Shown here: piece by piece, positions 1 through 6,248 of the stretch
Layout: every line of letters begins with the position of its first letter
How positions within the stretch are numbered: the stretch's first letter is position 1
Assembly (NCBI GenBank): GCA_030638185.1
Contig: DAOWFD010000344.1
Coordinates: 1 to 9,605 of the forward strand
Direction of reading: 5' to 3'
Length of the DNA stretch: 9,605 bases
Source of the DNA: Candidatus Aegiribacteria sp.
Lineage (GTDB): Bacteria; Fermentibacterota; Fermentibacteria; Fermentibacterales; JCC-6
Position numbers and translations under genes: made by a program
The notes under the pieces: model-generated
What the model was told of the DNA's origin: nothing
Databases searched by the model: none
The model's input: the letters and a program-made list of their open reading frames with translations, nothing else

Positions 1-306
1 GATAACATCCAGCCCGTAAGCCGCTTTTATGAACTCAGAAAACTGCCTGATCCGCGGGCATGGCGGATATCCGACCAGAAGCCCCGTGGCAAGATGAATC
101 ACATCAGCTCCGTTTTTCTTCATCTCACCGGGAGAGTATTCCACGTTGCCTCCGGGGCATCCTCCACAACTTGTATAGCCCACTATTTCAACCTCTTCCC
201 CCCTGTACAGTTCAAAGGCCCCTTCGCGGTTTTTAAGAGCCCTTAGGCACTTTCCCCCAGCGCATGAGCGATACCGGTCACAGATTATGATTCCGAGTTT
301 CTTCAT
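1..306 (-). CDS. CGGC-domain cysteine-rich protein (3' end outside window)
   Basis: The 102 visible residues read MKKLGIIICDRYRSCAGG and onward, with cysteines at 9, 15, 20, 47, 50 and 83. The block around 47-53 is the CGGCPGG signature that names the CGGC family (small, probably metal- or cluster-binding proteins of anaerobes, function unproven). The segment HLATGLLVGYPPCP near residues 71-84 also fits that family. The frame is open to the left edge, so only the extreme C-terminus is missing. The start codon overlaps the stop of the upstream glycosyltransferase as ATGA, and a GAGG ribosome binding site lies 8 bases before it (315-318), so translation is probably coupled. A physical role together with the glycosyltransferase is not implied by sequence alone. 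Family assignment is confident; the biochemical role is unknown. Confidence 0.85.
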   Translation of the reverse strand, partial: MKKLGIIICDRYRSCAGGKCLRALKNREGAFELYRGEEVEIVGYTSCGGCPGGNVEYSPGEMKKNGADVIHLATGLLVGYPPCPRIRQFSEFIKAAYGLDVI

Positions 307-1055
307 TGATCACGCCTCATTTCATACAGCATCGTCCATTTAAGAAATACGTAATATGCCGAGACAATCGATGACACTAGTCCGGGGATTTCCTCCAGGA
401 ACCCTCTCCTGAGCAGATATGCCGAAAGAAACCTCCATGCAGGTCTGAAGGCTATCTGGAATGGACCTGACCTTCTGCCCTTCCCGAACTCCGCCTTCGC
501 CCAGAGACTGCTGTACTGCAGCATTTTATCCATCTGATCATTCAGCGACGAATATGATCTGTGTATTACAAAGCCCTTTCTGAGATCTCCTATGCTCCCT
601 CCTGATATTTTCAGGCCTTCATGAACACCTGAATGGGGAAATACGGCCTGTCCATTCCTGAAAAGTCTTACATGACGCTCTCCGGACCAGGGACCAAAGC
701 GCATCAGTCTGCCCATGTACTGAATTCTGAATGGCAGGCTGAATCCTGAATGAACGGTTTCATCATTCACTATCGATGATATCTCATCGGCCAGTTCTTC
801 GTTCAGGGATTCATCGGCGTCCAGTGAAAGTACCCACCGGCCTGAAGCCTGATCGATCGCCCACTGTTTCTGAGTAGAAAAGTTCTGGAATTCATGGAAC
901 AGAACCTTCGCGCCGCTGTTCTCCGCCACCGAAGCAGTTGAGTCAGTGCTTCCGGAATCCACCACTATTATCTCGTCAGCAAAGGGGACACTTTCGATAC
1001 AGCGCCCTATGCTGTCCTCTTCGTTCAACGTGATGACTACAAGAGACAGGTTCAT
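303..1055 (-). CDS. GT2 glycosyltransferase, WaaE/LgtF-like (lipopolysaccharide core type)
   Basis: A 250-residue GT-A fold glycosyltransferase. It opens with LSLVVITLNEEDSIGRCIES, continues with the nucleotide-sugar binding stretch EIIVVDSGSTDST (about 28-40), and has the metal-binding DxD as LDADE (D79, D81). QKQWAIDQASGRWVLSLDADE and the C-terminal amphipathic stretch (about 210-245, FLSAYLLRRGF ... AYYVFLKW) are typical of the WaaE/KdtX branch, which adds a glucose-type sugar to the inner core of lipopolysaccharide at the cytoplasmic face of the membrane. Length is normal for that branch. The start at 1055 has an AAGG four bases upstream. The gene is followed by the CGGC protein with a 4-base overlap. 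Donor and acceptor cannot be read from sequence, and it could instead act on another surface glycan. Confidence 0.85.
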   Translation of the reverse strand: MNLSLVVITLNEEDSIGRCIESVPFADEIIVVDSGSTDSTASVAENSGAKVLFHEFQNFSTQKQWAIDQASGRWVLSLDADESLNEELADEISSIVNDETVHSGFSLPFRIQYMGRLMRFGPWSGERHVRLFRNGQAVFPHSGVHEGLKISGGSIGDLRKGFVIHRSYSSLNDQMDKMLQYSSLWAKAEFGKGRRSGPFQIAFRPAWRFLSAYLLRRGFLEEIPGLVSSIVSAYYVFLKWTMLYEMRRDQ

Positions 1056-1081
1056 ATTGCCTTCCCGGGAAAATATCCAAA

Positions 1082-1468
1082 ATGGAGAATAAGCATATGA
1101 TGCATTACCTGCAACCTTATGAGTATATAGTCAATGTAGGCGACTGTACCGATAATATCCTGGAGTGAATAGAACGCATCACATCCCGAATTCCCTGCAA
1201 GGGAGCGAAACAGGCCATCTACTACGGGGCTTACAACCATGCCTGGCGAATCCTTAAGCATCTGGAGTTAGCCTGCGAGTCCGACTCGGATTACGTTCCC
1301 TGGGCGATGATGCCCGTTTATGGCCGGATTGGTGATTGGTTGTCCTGGCTCGGGGGAAAGGTGTACGTTTCGATGTATGAAAAGAGCATGCAGTATTCAC
1401 TCAGGGCTTTGACAGGTTGGGACTGTCTTCGGTATTGTTATTGTAGTAAGAGGATTACCACTCGATAG
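1082..1468 (+). pseudogene. Interrupted open frame, probable decayed gene of unknown family
   Basis: From ATG 1082 the frame reads MENKHMMHYLQPYEYIVNVG, then meets a single TGA at 1166-1168 and stays open to TAG 1466-1468, for 128 codons in all. The part after the TGA has a natural protein composition (AIYYGAYNHAWRILKHLELA, then MMPVYGRIGDWLSWLGGKVY) and is rich in Trp and Tyr, unlike a chance frame. The TGA stands where a TGG (Trp) would make the frame continuous, which suggests a nonsense mutation. I do not recognise the family. There is no strong ribosome binding site (a GGGA lies 11 bases upstream). A 69-codon minus-strand frame over the same stretch (1052-1261) looks less protein-like. 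Alternatives are two small genes, or a chance frame. Confidence 0.35.
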
Positions 1469-1515
1469 GTGGCGGGGTAGCGTTCTCCCGAGCAGTATTG
1501 TAGGTGGTTGAAAAA

Positions 1516-1534
1516 CAAGTTTCCTGGTAACTTG
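1516..1534 (+). other. Short hairpin before the LiaF-like gene
   Basis: CAAGTT (1516-1521) and AACTTG (1529-1534) form a perfect 6-bp stem with a 7-base loop, 28 bases before the start codon of the LiaF-like gene. It is not followed by a T-run, so it is not a standard terminator. It could lie in the leader mRNA or be coincidental. Confidence 0.25.
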
Positions 1535-1562
1535 AGGTAGAAATTAACCTATGGAGGGAAAA

Positions 1563-2273
1563 ATGGGGAAAAAAGCAAGAATTAATCTTGACTTAAAAAT
1601 GATCGTAGGGCTGGTTGTCATTTGTGCAGGCATTCTTCTTCTGCTTGAAAATTTGGGCTTTGCTATCAGGATAAACTTGTGGGATTTCTGGCCTGTCGCG
1701 CTCGTTTTCATCGGCTTGAGCCATATCTTCAGGCCCGGTGAAACACGGTATGGTTTAAGCGGAGCGATCTTTATTATTGTCGGAGTACTGTTTCTTTTGA
1801 ATAATTTGGATATTATAGTATTTAATATGGGAACATTATGGCCTATCATGATTATTATATTCGGGATAATGATCATTAAAAATACAGCATGGGGAAGTCA
1901 TGGAGTTCCATCCTCCAGTGATAACTGTGATCTTTCATTCATCCTGGGAGGAGGAGATCACATATTTACTTCAAAACAATTTAAAGGCGGGAAACTGGCT
2001 GCATTCATGGGGGGTGGAACAATTGATCTTCGAGATTCTGATATCCAGATCGATCATGCAGTGATCGATGTATTTGTTTTTATGGGCGGAATTGACATAA
2101 GAATACCCCGGCACTGGCATATTAATATCCAGGGAACACCCATTCTTGGCGGGATAGACAATAAGACAGTTGTTATGTCAAAGGAAGAAATGGCAGCACA
2201 TCCGGATAAAACGATTAAAGACCTTACTATAAGAGGAATGGCTATAATGGGAGGTATCGAGGTCAAGAACTGA
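1563..2273 (+). CDS. LiaF-like cell-envelope stress membrane protein
   Basis: A 236-residue protein with two parts. Residues 12-106 hold four hydrophobic segments in two repeated hairpins (about 12-29, 42-56, 64-84, 92-106), the LiaI/LiaF-like transmembrane region with its NLW-FWP and LWPI motifs. Residues about 122-236 form a soluble beta-rich domain with recurring glycine turns (SFILGGG, AAFMGGG, VFVFMGGI, TPILGGI, MAIMGGI), matching the LiaF C-terminal cell-wall-active-antibiotic response domain. In Bacillus, LiaF inhibits the LiaRS two-component system; no kinase or regulator gene is visible here, so the partner is unknown. The start at 1563 is chosen because GGAGG (1553-1557) lies five bases upstream; the in-frame ATG at 1551 would add four residues and lacks a well-spaced site. 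Stop is TGA. Confidence 0.85.
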   Translation: MGKKARINLDLKMIVGLVVICAGILLLLENLGFAIRINLWDFWPVALVFIGLSHIFRPGETRYGLSGAIFIIVGVLFLLNNLDIIVFNMGTLWPIMIIIFGIMIIKNTAWGSHGVPSSSDNCDLSFILGGGDHIFTSKQFKGGKLAAFMGGGTIDLRDSDIQIDHAVIDVFVFMGGIDIRIPRHWHINIQGTPILGGIDNKTVVMSKEEMAAHPDKTIKDLTIRGMAIMGGIEVKN

Positions 2274-2275
2274 CC

Positions 2276-2368
2276 TGTGACGAATTTTTCTCCAAACGTT
2301 ACGGCTACTGGCAGTCACTTGTCGACGAAATCAGAATAAAATTTCTTGTGGATGGAATACTTCAGTAA
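2276..2368 (+). pseudogene. Remnant of an IS91-type transposase N-terminus
   Basis: Directly after the LiaF-like gene, in another frame, 30 codons read CDEFFSKRYGYWQSLVDEIR and end IKFLVDGILQ before TAA. This resembles the N-terminal zinc-binding region of IS91/ISCR-type transposases, where a pattern like F-x-x-RYG-F/Y-W-x-x-x-V-x-x-V-x-x-x-FL-x-CG-x-L precedes the first zinc cysteine pair. There is no start codon in this frame before the fragment and the rest of the transposase is absent. After the stop the same frame gives I-R-C within a few codons, where the family carries its first cysteine, which may mean a small deletion and stop. The match is from memory of the family, so it is tentative. 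The alternative is a chance frame in a 140-bp spacer. Confidence 0.4.
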
Positions 2369-2413
2369 ATCTTGATCCGGTGTATCTGGATTTCGGGAAG
2401 AAAGTGAGAGAAA

Positions 2414-4582
2414 ATGAACTTTTATAAAACTGCCGGATCAGGATACCGATTGATTGAAGTCATTCTTGTATCTTTACTGATTGGAGTTTCTGTTTCGATC
2501 GCGGAAAGTTTTCAGTATCCTTATACCAGGATCGATGACCAGGTGGATGATTTTTTCGGAACACCTGTTGCAGACCCCTACCGCTGGCTGGAAGTTGTAG
2601 ACTCCGAAGAAACTCTTACATGGATAAACGCCCAGAATGATCTGACCTTTGGTTATCTGGAAACCATCCCGATCAGAGAAGCAATAGGAATCAGGTACAC
2701 TGAACTCATGAACTATCAACGTTATTCGATGCTGTTACACAGAGGACCTTATAACTTTTTCTACCTGAACGATGGATTACAGGAACACTCAGTGTACTAC
2801 TGCCAGGATACTCTTGGGGGAGAACCTGTTGTGCTGATTGATCCGAACATGTTTCCGGAGGAGGAAAATCTTTCTCTGGCAGGAACAAGTATAAGCAAAG
2901 ATGGCAAACTTATTGCATGGGCCACAAGTGAGAGTGGTTCAGATTGGAGAACATGGCATGTAAGAGAAGTGGATACGGGTATAGACCTTGATGACACGGT
3001 AATGTGGAGCAAGATGTCCGGAGCGAGCTGGAATAGTGAAAATACCGGATTCTACTACAGCAGGTATGACGAACCGGTTGAGTGTGAAGAGTACGAAGCG
3101 ATTAATCATTATCACAAGCTGTATTTTCATGAGTTGGGAACAACTCAGGACCAGGATGTTCTGATATATGAACGCCCTGATAAACCCGAATGGATGATAT
3201 TTGCAGGGGTCACAGAAGATGAACACTATCTTATTATCTATGTTTACGATGCGAACAGTGTAGAGAAAAACGGATTTTTCTATATCGATCTGAACAGTGA
3301 TGATAGACAGATAATCGAACTGCTCAATGATTTTGATGCCTCGTACTACCCTATTGGAAACATAGGGGAAGATTTCTACTTCTTTACAAACCTTGATGCA
3401 CCAAGAGGAAGAATAATTTCCATAGATATTTCAGAACCTTCAAGAGAAAACTGGAGAACCCTGGTTCCTGAAGTTGAAGATATCCTTAAAGAAGCAACCA
3501 TACTGAACGACAGTTCTCTTGTTCTGACATATACACGGGATGCGTACAGCCTGGTAAAAATCTACAGTTCCGATGGTGTTTTTGAAAGCGAAATAGAATT
3601 ACCATGTCCCGGAACAGTCTGGGGATTTGGCGGATTGCAGTCGGACACTGAAACCTTTTACATATTTTCGTCTTTTCTCTACCCCGGAAAGATATACAGA
3701 TACGATTTTGAAACCTGTGAAAGTACACTTTTCTGGGAACCTGAGATCGATGCCGACCTTGCCGGTTATGTTACAGAACAGGTTTTCTATGAAAGTTATG
3801 ACGGAATATTAATACCGATGTTTCTGGTGTATCCTGAGGATATCGAGCTGGATGGATCACATCCGACCCTGCTTGAGGGTTACGGGGGATTCAGCGTTAT
3901 GATAACTCCCCGGTTCAGAATTGAAACAGTGGTATGGCTTGAAATGGGTGGAATTTTCGCATTGCCCTGTATCCGAGGTGGCGGGGAATACGGAGAGGAA
4001 TGGCACCTTGCGGGTATAAAAGAAAACAGGCAGGATGTTTATGATGATTTCATCTGTGCTGCGGAGTATCTCATTACAAATGGATATACCTCGACACCAA
4101 AGCTGGCCATTACCGGAGGTTCCAATGGAGGTACACTTGTCGCTGCATGCCTGAATCAAAGACCCGACCTGTTTGGCGCAGTTCTGCCGTCGATGGGGGT
4201 TATGGATCTTTTACGATTTCACCTTTTTACTATAGCTTGGGCATGGACTTCGGAGTATGGCGATCCGGACGACCCGGATGAGTTTGAATTCCTGTATGAA
4301 CTTTCACCATACCACAATATAGAAGAGGGTATCGAATATCCTGCAGTACTTGTGACAACCGCGGATCATGATGACAGGGTAGTGCCGGGACACAGCTTCA
4401 AATATGCCGCGAGACTGCAGTCGGTACAGGCTGGCGATGCTCCCGTGTTAATAAGGATTCAGACAAGTGCAGGGCACGGGGGTTCGGTAGGACTATCGGA
4501 GACTATCCAGAAACTGGCAGATAAGCTTGCTTTTCTTTCAGAAGTATTAGACATAATGGTTGGACCTGTCAATTGGCCATAA
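2414..4582 (+). CDS. Exported prolyl oligopeptidase (peptidase family S9A)
   Basis: A 722-residue serine peptidase that cleaves short peptides after proline. Residues 1-30 look like a signal sequence: a basic N-terminus, hydrophobic core VILVSLLIGVSVSIA and likely cleavage after A30, so the enzyme acts in the periplasm or outside the cell. Mature residues begin YPYTRIDD and DPYRWLE, the typical S9A opening. Residues about 100-440 form the seven-bladed propeller that gates the active site. The C-terminal hydrolase domain has LLEGYGGF, RGGGEYGEEWH, the nucleophile S570 in GGSNGG, D653 in ADHDDRVVP and H688 in SAGHGG, so the triad is complete. Length is close to the usual 700-720. The gene stands alone, 140 bases after the LiaF-like gene, with only a weak purine-rich ribosome site (GAGAG). 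Confidence 0.95.
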   Translation: MNFYKTAGSGYRLIEVILVSLLIGVSVSIAESFQYPYTRIDDQVDDFFGTPVADPYRWLEVVDSEETLTWINAQNDLTFGYLETIPIREAIGIRYTELMNYQRYSMLLHRGPYNFFYLNDGLQEHSVYYCQDTLGGEPVVLIDPNMFPEEENLSLAGTSISKDGKLIAWATSESGSDWRTWHVREVDTGIDLDDTVMWSKMSGASWNSENTGFYYSRYDEPVECEEYEAINHYHKLYFHELGTTQDQDVLIYERPDKPEWMIFAGVTEDEHYLIIYVYDANSVEKNGFFYIDLNSDDRQIIELLNDFDASYYPIGNIGEDFYFFTNLDAPRGRIISIDISEPSRENWRTLVPEVEDILKEATILNDSSLVLTYTRDAYSLVKIYSSDGVFESEIELPCPGTVWGFGGLQSDTETFYIFSSFLYPGKIYRYDFETCESTLFWEPEIDADLAGYVTEQVFYESYDGILIPMFLVYPEDIELDGSHPTLLEGYGGFSVMITPRFRIETVVWLEMGGIFALPCIRGGGEYGEEWHLAGIKENRQDVYDDFICAAEYLITNGYTSTPKLAITGGSNGGTLVAACLNQRPDLFGAVLPSMGVMDLLRFHLFTIAWAWTSEYGDPDDPDEFEFLYELSPYHNIEEGIEYPAVLVTTADHDDRVVPGHSFKYAARLQSVQAGDAPVLIRIQTSAGHGGSVGLSETIQKLADKLAFLSEVLDIMVGPVNWP

Positions 4583-4638
4583 TGAAAGAGATACTGCAGA
4601 TAATACGGAGTTTGTGTTTTAAGTGCTTATATGTTTTC

Positions 4639-4657
4639 GCCCAAATGCCCTTTGGGC
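4639..4657 (+). other. Perfect 7-bp hairpin between peptidase and DUF3795 genes
   Basis: GCCCAAA (4639-4645), loop TGCCC, and TTTGGGC (4651-4657) form a strong stem-loop 56 bases after the peptidase stop. On the plus strand TTTT precedes rather than follows it, so it does not fit a classical intrinsic terminator in either direction. It may still slow transcription, or mark the left edge of the accessory block. Confidence 0.4.
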
Positions 4658-4709
4658 ACTTCACATACTCTGAAGCTATATGAAATACTCATAATAAAGG
4701 AGGTAAAAA

Positions 4710-5213
4710 ATGATGGACATACACGAAGCGAAGAAGTTGATTGGTTATTGTGGTATAAATTGCGGTGGGTGTGGTATGTACAGAGGAAGGATAATAGCAG
4801 AGGTTGCGGATGATCTTAGAGAGCTTATAGAAACTCACGGATATCCTGAATGGGTTCCGGAATTCGGCGGTATAGACTTTAAATTCGCAGAATTTCAGAG
4901 AGGTTTAGCATATTTTACAAAGGGAAATAGCGGATGCTATTGTCAGGAACCTTGTAAGGATGGAGGTGGAATACCAGATTGCGAAATTAAAAAATGTGCT
5001 GAAGAACAAGGGGTTCAAATTTGCTTTCAATGCAGCGATTATCCTTGCAAGCATTTCTCTCAGTTTTTGAAGAGGCATCCTGAAATTGCTAAAGAGTATG
5101 AGAAATTCAATAAACTTGGTTCAGAAGAATGGATAGAAATACAAGCACAGAAGGCAGAGAAAGGATATTGCTTAGCCACCGGAAAGTACTATACCAAGTC
5201 ATATGTAGAATAG
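4710..5213 (+). CDS. DUF3795-family cysteine-rich protein
   Basis: A 167-residue protein with 12 cysteines. The N-terminal motif YCGINCGGC (C14, C18, C21) and the downstream clusters C76/C78/C82, C91/C96 and C105/C108/C113 (CFQCSDYPCKHF) are the hallmark of DUF3795, a family of presumed zinc- or cluster-binding proteins of unknown function that is common in anaerobes and archaea. There is no signal peptide or membrane segment, so it is cytoplasmic. The start at 4710 has a full AAAGGAGG six bases upstream; a second ATG follows directly. It heads a run of three A-rich genes with good ribosome sites. An attC-like right core lies 41 bases after its stop. Function cannot be stated. Confidence 0.8.
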   Translation: MMDIHEAKKLIGYCGINCGGCGMYRGRIIAEVADDLRELIETHGYPEWVPEFGGIDFKFAEFQRGLAYFTKGNSGCYCQEPCKDGGGIPDCEIKKCAEEQGVQICFQCSDYPCKHFSQFLKRHPEIAKEYEKFNKLGSEEWIEIQAQKAEKGYCLATGKYYTKSYVE

Positions 5214-5251
5214 AACCTTTCACTTCATTCGCAACTTCAGATGCACTCGAA

Positions 5252-5265
5252 ACGTTAGGCGGAAT
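5252..5265 (+). repeat. attC-like right core (GTTAGGC), first copy of a 14-base repeat
   Basis: ACGTTAGGCGGAAT carries the 7-base GTTRRRY core that ends integron attC sites (5254-5260). It matches ACGTTAGACGAAAT at 6216-6229 in 12 of 14 positions, and both copies lie just upstream of a GNAT-YoaP gene. AACCTTTC (5214-5221) can pair with GAAACGTT (5249-5256) with one mismatch. The left core expected near 5210-5216 is ATAGAAC and matches the RYYYAAC consensus only in its AAC, so this site is degenerate or incomplete. Confidence 0.4.
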
Positions 5266-6218
5266 TACCATACATTATTATTGGTACAAATTGAAAGGAG
5301 GATATGATGGAGATAAAAAATCTCAGTGAAGATACCATGATAGCAGAGGCTTGTTGTGGGGAAGGGGATTTGTCGAAGAAGTCAGAACTCACGGAACAAG
5401 AACATAATAGACTCCGTGCAGCAGAAATAAAAGTAGAATGGCTCAGGAAGATGATACCCCAAGGACTTTCTGCTAAAATAGCTTATGAAGGAGAAGAGGC
5501 CGTTGGTTTTATTGAGTATATGCCAATTGAACTTGCCAATCTCTTTAAAGGAAGATCTCTTTTCATTATCAATTGTATGGTTGCCCCACATACTCCACCG
5601 TGGGGAGAACCTTATAAAGAACGAATTCCCAGATGTGGCAGTGCTCTTGTTCAAGCGATGATAGAAGACGTAAAAGGCAAATGCAAGGGAATTATAACCC
5701 CTTTTGGTTTTGCCTATACGGAGGATATGAGAGGTTTCTTTGCAAAATTCGGTTTTGAGGAGTTCGAGAACGAAGGACTGAGAATGCTTATAAAAAGGTT
5801 TGGACCTGTAGAGTTTCCATCTCCAGTACATTATGAGAAAAGGTATCAGTATCAACCGGTACCTGATAAATTTGTGATAGATGTTTTCTGGTCTTCAATC
5901 TGTCCGGATTTGGGGCCACGTCAGCTTCTCAATGTGAAAGATGTGGCTGAGGAATTTGGTGATATGGTGGTTGTAAATGATATCTGCACCGATGATCGAG
6001 AGATATTGATGAAATACGGAATCGATCCCTTTACATCTTGGTCTACTATATTTTTTAATGGTAAACCTATGTTCAGTCATCCTGGCCCTGCAGAAAAAGA
6101 AGAAATTCGCGAGACATTAAAAAAGATATTATAGGTAAAGTAGAGATGCAACGTCGCCTAACCGCGTTTTTGTGGATACTTTACTCAAATGCTTTGCATA
6201 TCGTAAAGCCTGAGGACG
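5255..6218 (+). mobile_element. Putative integron gene cassette carrying the first GNAT-YoaP gene
   Basis: Integron integrases cut between G and TT of the right core. Cutting at 5254/5255 and at 6218/6219 gives a 964-bp unit with one plus-strand gene, about 50 bases before it and 84 bases after it. This is the compact one-gene, gene-then-attC layout of an integron cassette. The right boundary is well supported; the left rests on a half site. No integrase gene or attI is in the window, so the array, if real, starts elsewhere or is a stranded fragment. Confidence 0.35.
5307..6134 (+). CDS. GNAT acetyltransferase with C-terminal YoaP/thioredoxin-like domain (first paralogue)
   Basis: A 275-residue two-domain protein. 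Residues about 55-165 are a GNAT acyl-CoA-dependent N-acetyltransferase: AKIAYEGEEAVGFIEYMP, the short beta strand LFIINCMV, the acetyl-CoA loop RCGSAL (109-113) with the helix after it, and FFAKFGFEEF. Residues about 188-275 resemble the YoaP-like thioredoxin-fold domain: VIDVFWSSICPDLGP with a single cysteine C199, then IDPFTSWSTIFFNGKPMFS. There is no CxxC, so ordinary disulfide exchange is unlikely. A loop of about ten residues (PHTPPWGEPY) before the acetyl-CoA loop is absent from the neighbouring paralogue. The start at 5307 is favoured because GGAGG ends five bases upstream; the ATG at 5304 is too close. The acceptor substrate is unknown. Confidence 0.8.
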   Translation: MEIKNLSEDTMIAEACCGEGDLSKKSELTEQEHNRLRAAEIKVEWLRKMIPQGLSAKIAYEGEEAVGFIEYMPIELANLFKGRSLFIINCMVAPHTPPWGEPYKERIPRCGSALVQAMIEDVKGKCKGIITPFGFAYTEDMRGFFAKFGFEEFENEGLRMLIKRFGPVEFPSPVHYEKRYQYQPVPDKFVIDVFWSSICPDLGPRQLLNVKDVAEEFGDMVVVNDICTDDREILMKYGIDPFTSWSTIFFNGKPMFSHPGPAEKEEIRETLKKIL

Positions 6219-6225
6219 TTAGACG
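6155..6225 (+). repeat. attC-like recombination site
   Basis: The 71-bp element has a left core GCCTAAC (6156-6162, consensus RYYYAAC) and a right core GTTAGAC (6218-6224, consensus GTTRRRY). With one flanking base each, 7 of 8 positions pair. Inside lie CTTTAC (6179-6184) with GTAAAG (6203-6208), and ATGC (6189-6192) with GCAT (6196-6199) around a TTT loop, so the strand can fold into the long imperfect hairpin that integron integrases recognise. Length is inside the known attC range. The part between core and inner stem is uneven (16 versus 9 bases), so canonical L boxes are not clear. It lies between two plus-strand cassette-like genes, in the expected orientation. Confidence 0.5.
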
Positions 6226-6248
6226 AAATGCTCGCAAAATGAGGATAA

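Noticed and set aside
1166..1168. Selenocysteine codon
   Set aside because: No recognisable selenocysteine insertion hairpin was identified directly after it and the preceding residues do not resemble a known selenoprotein motif; a Trp-to-stop mutation is simpler.
1052..1261. A 69-codon minus-strand frame whose stop overlaps the glycosyltransferase start as TGA/ATG
   Set aside because: The composition is not protein-like, no family is recognised, and the plus-strand frame over the same bases reads more like a real protein.
1276..1288. Short palindrome CGAGTC-C-GACTCG
   Set aside because: It lies within the interrupted frame and nothing around it suggests a binding site.
5210..5260. A complete second attC site
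   Set aside because: The right core GTTAGGC is good, but the left core position reads ATAGAAC and fits the consensus only in AAC; kept as a half site.
5382..5855. A 157-codon minus-strand frame inside the first GNAT gene
   Set aside because: It is antisense to well-supported GNAT sequence and has no recognisable motifs.
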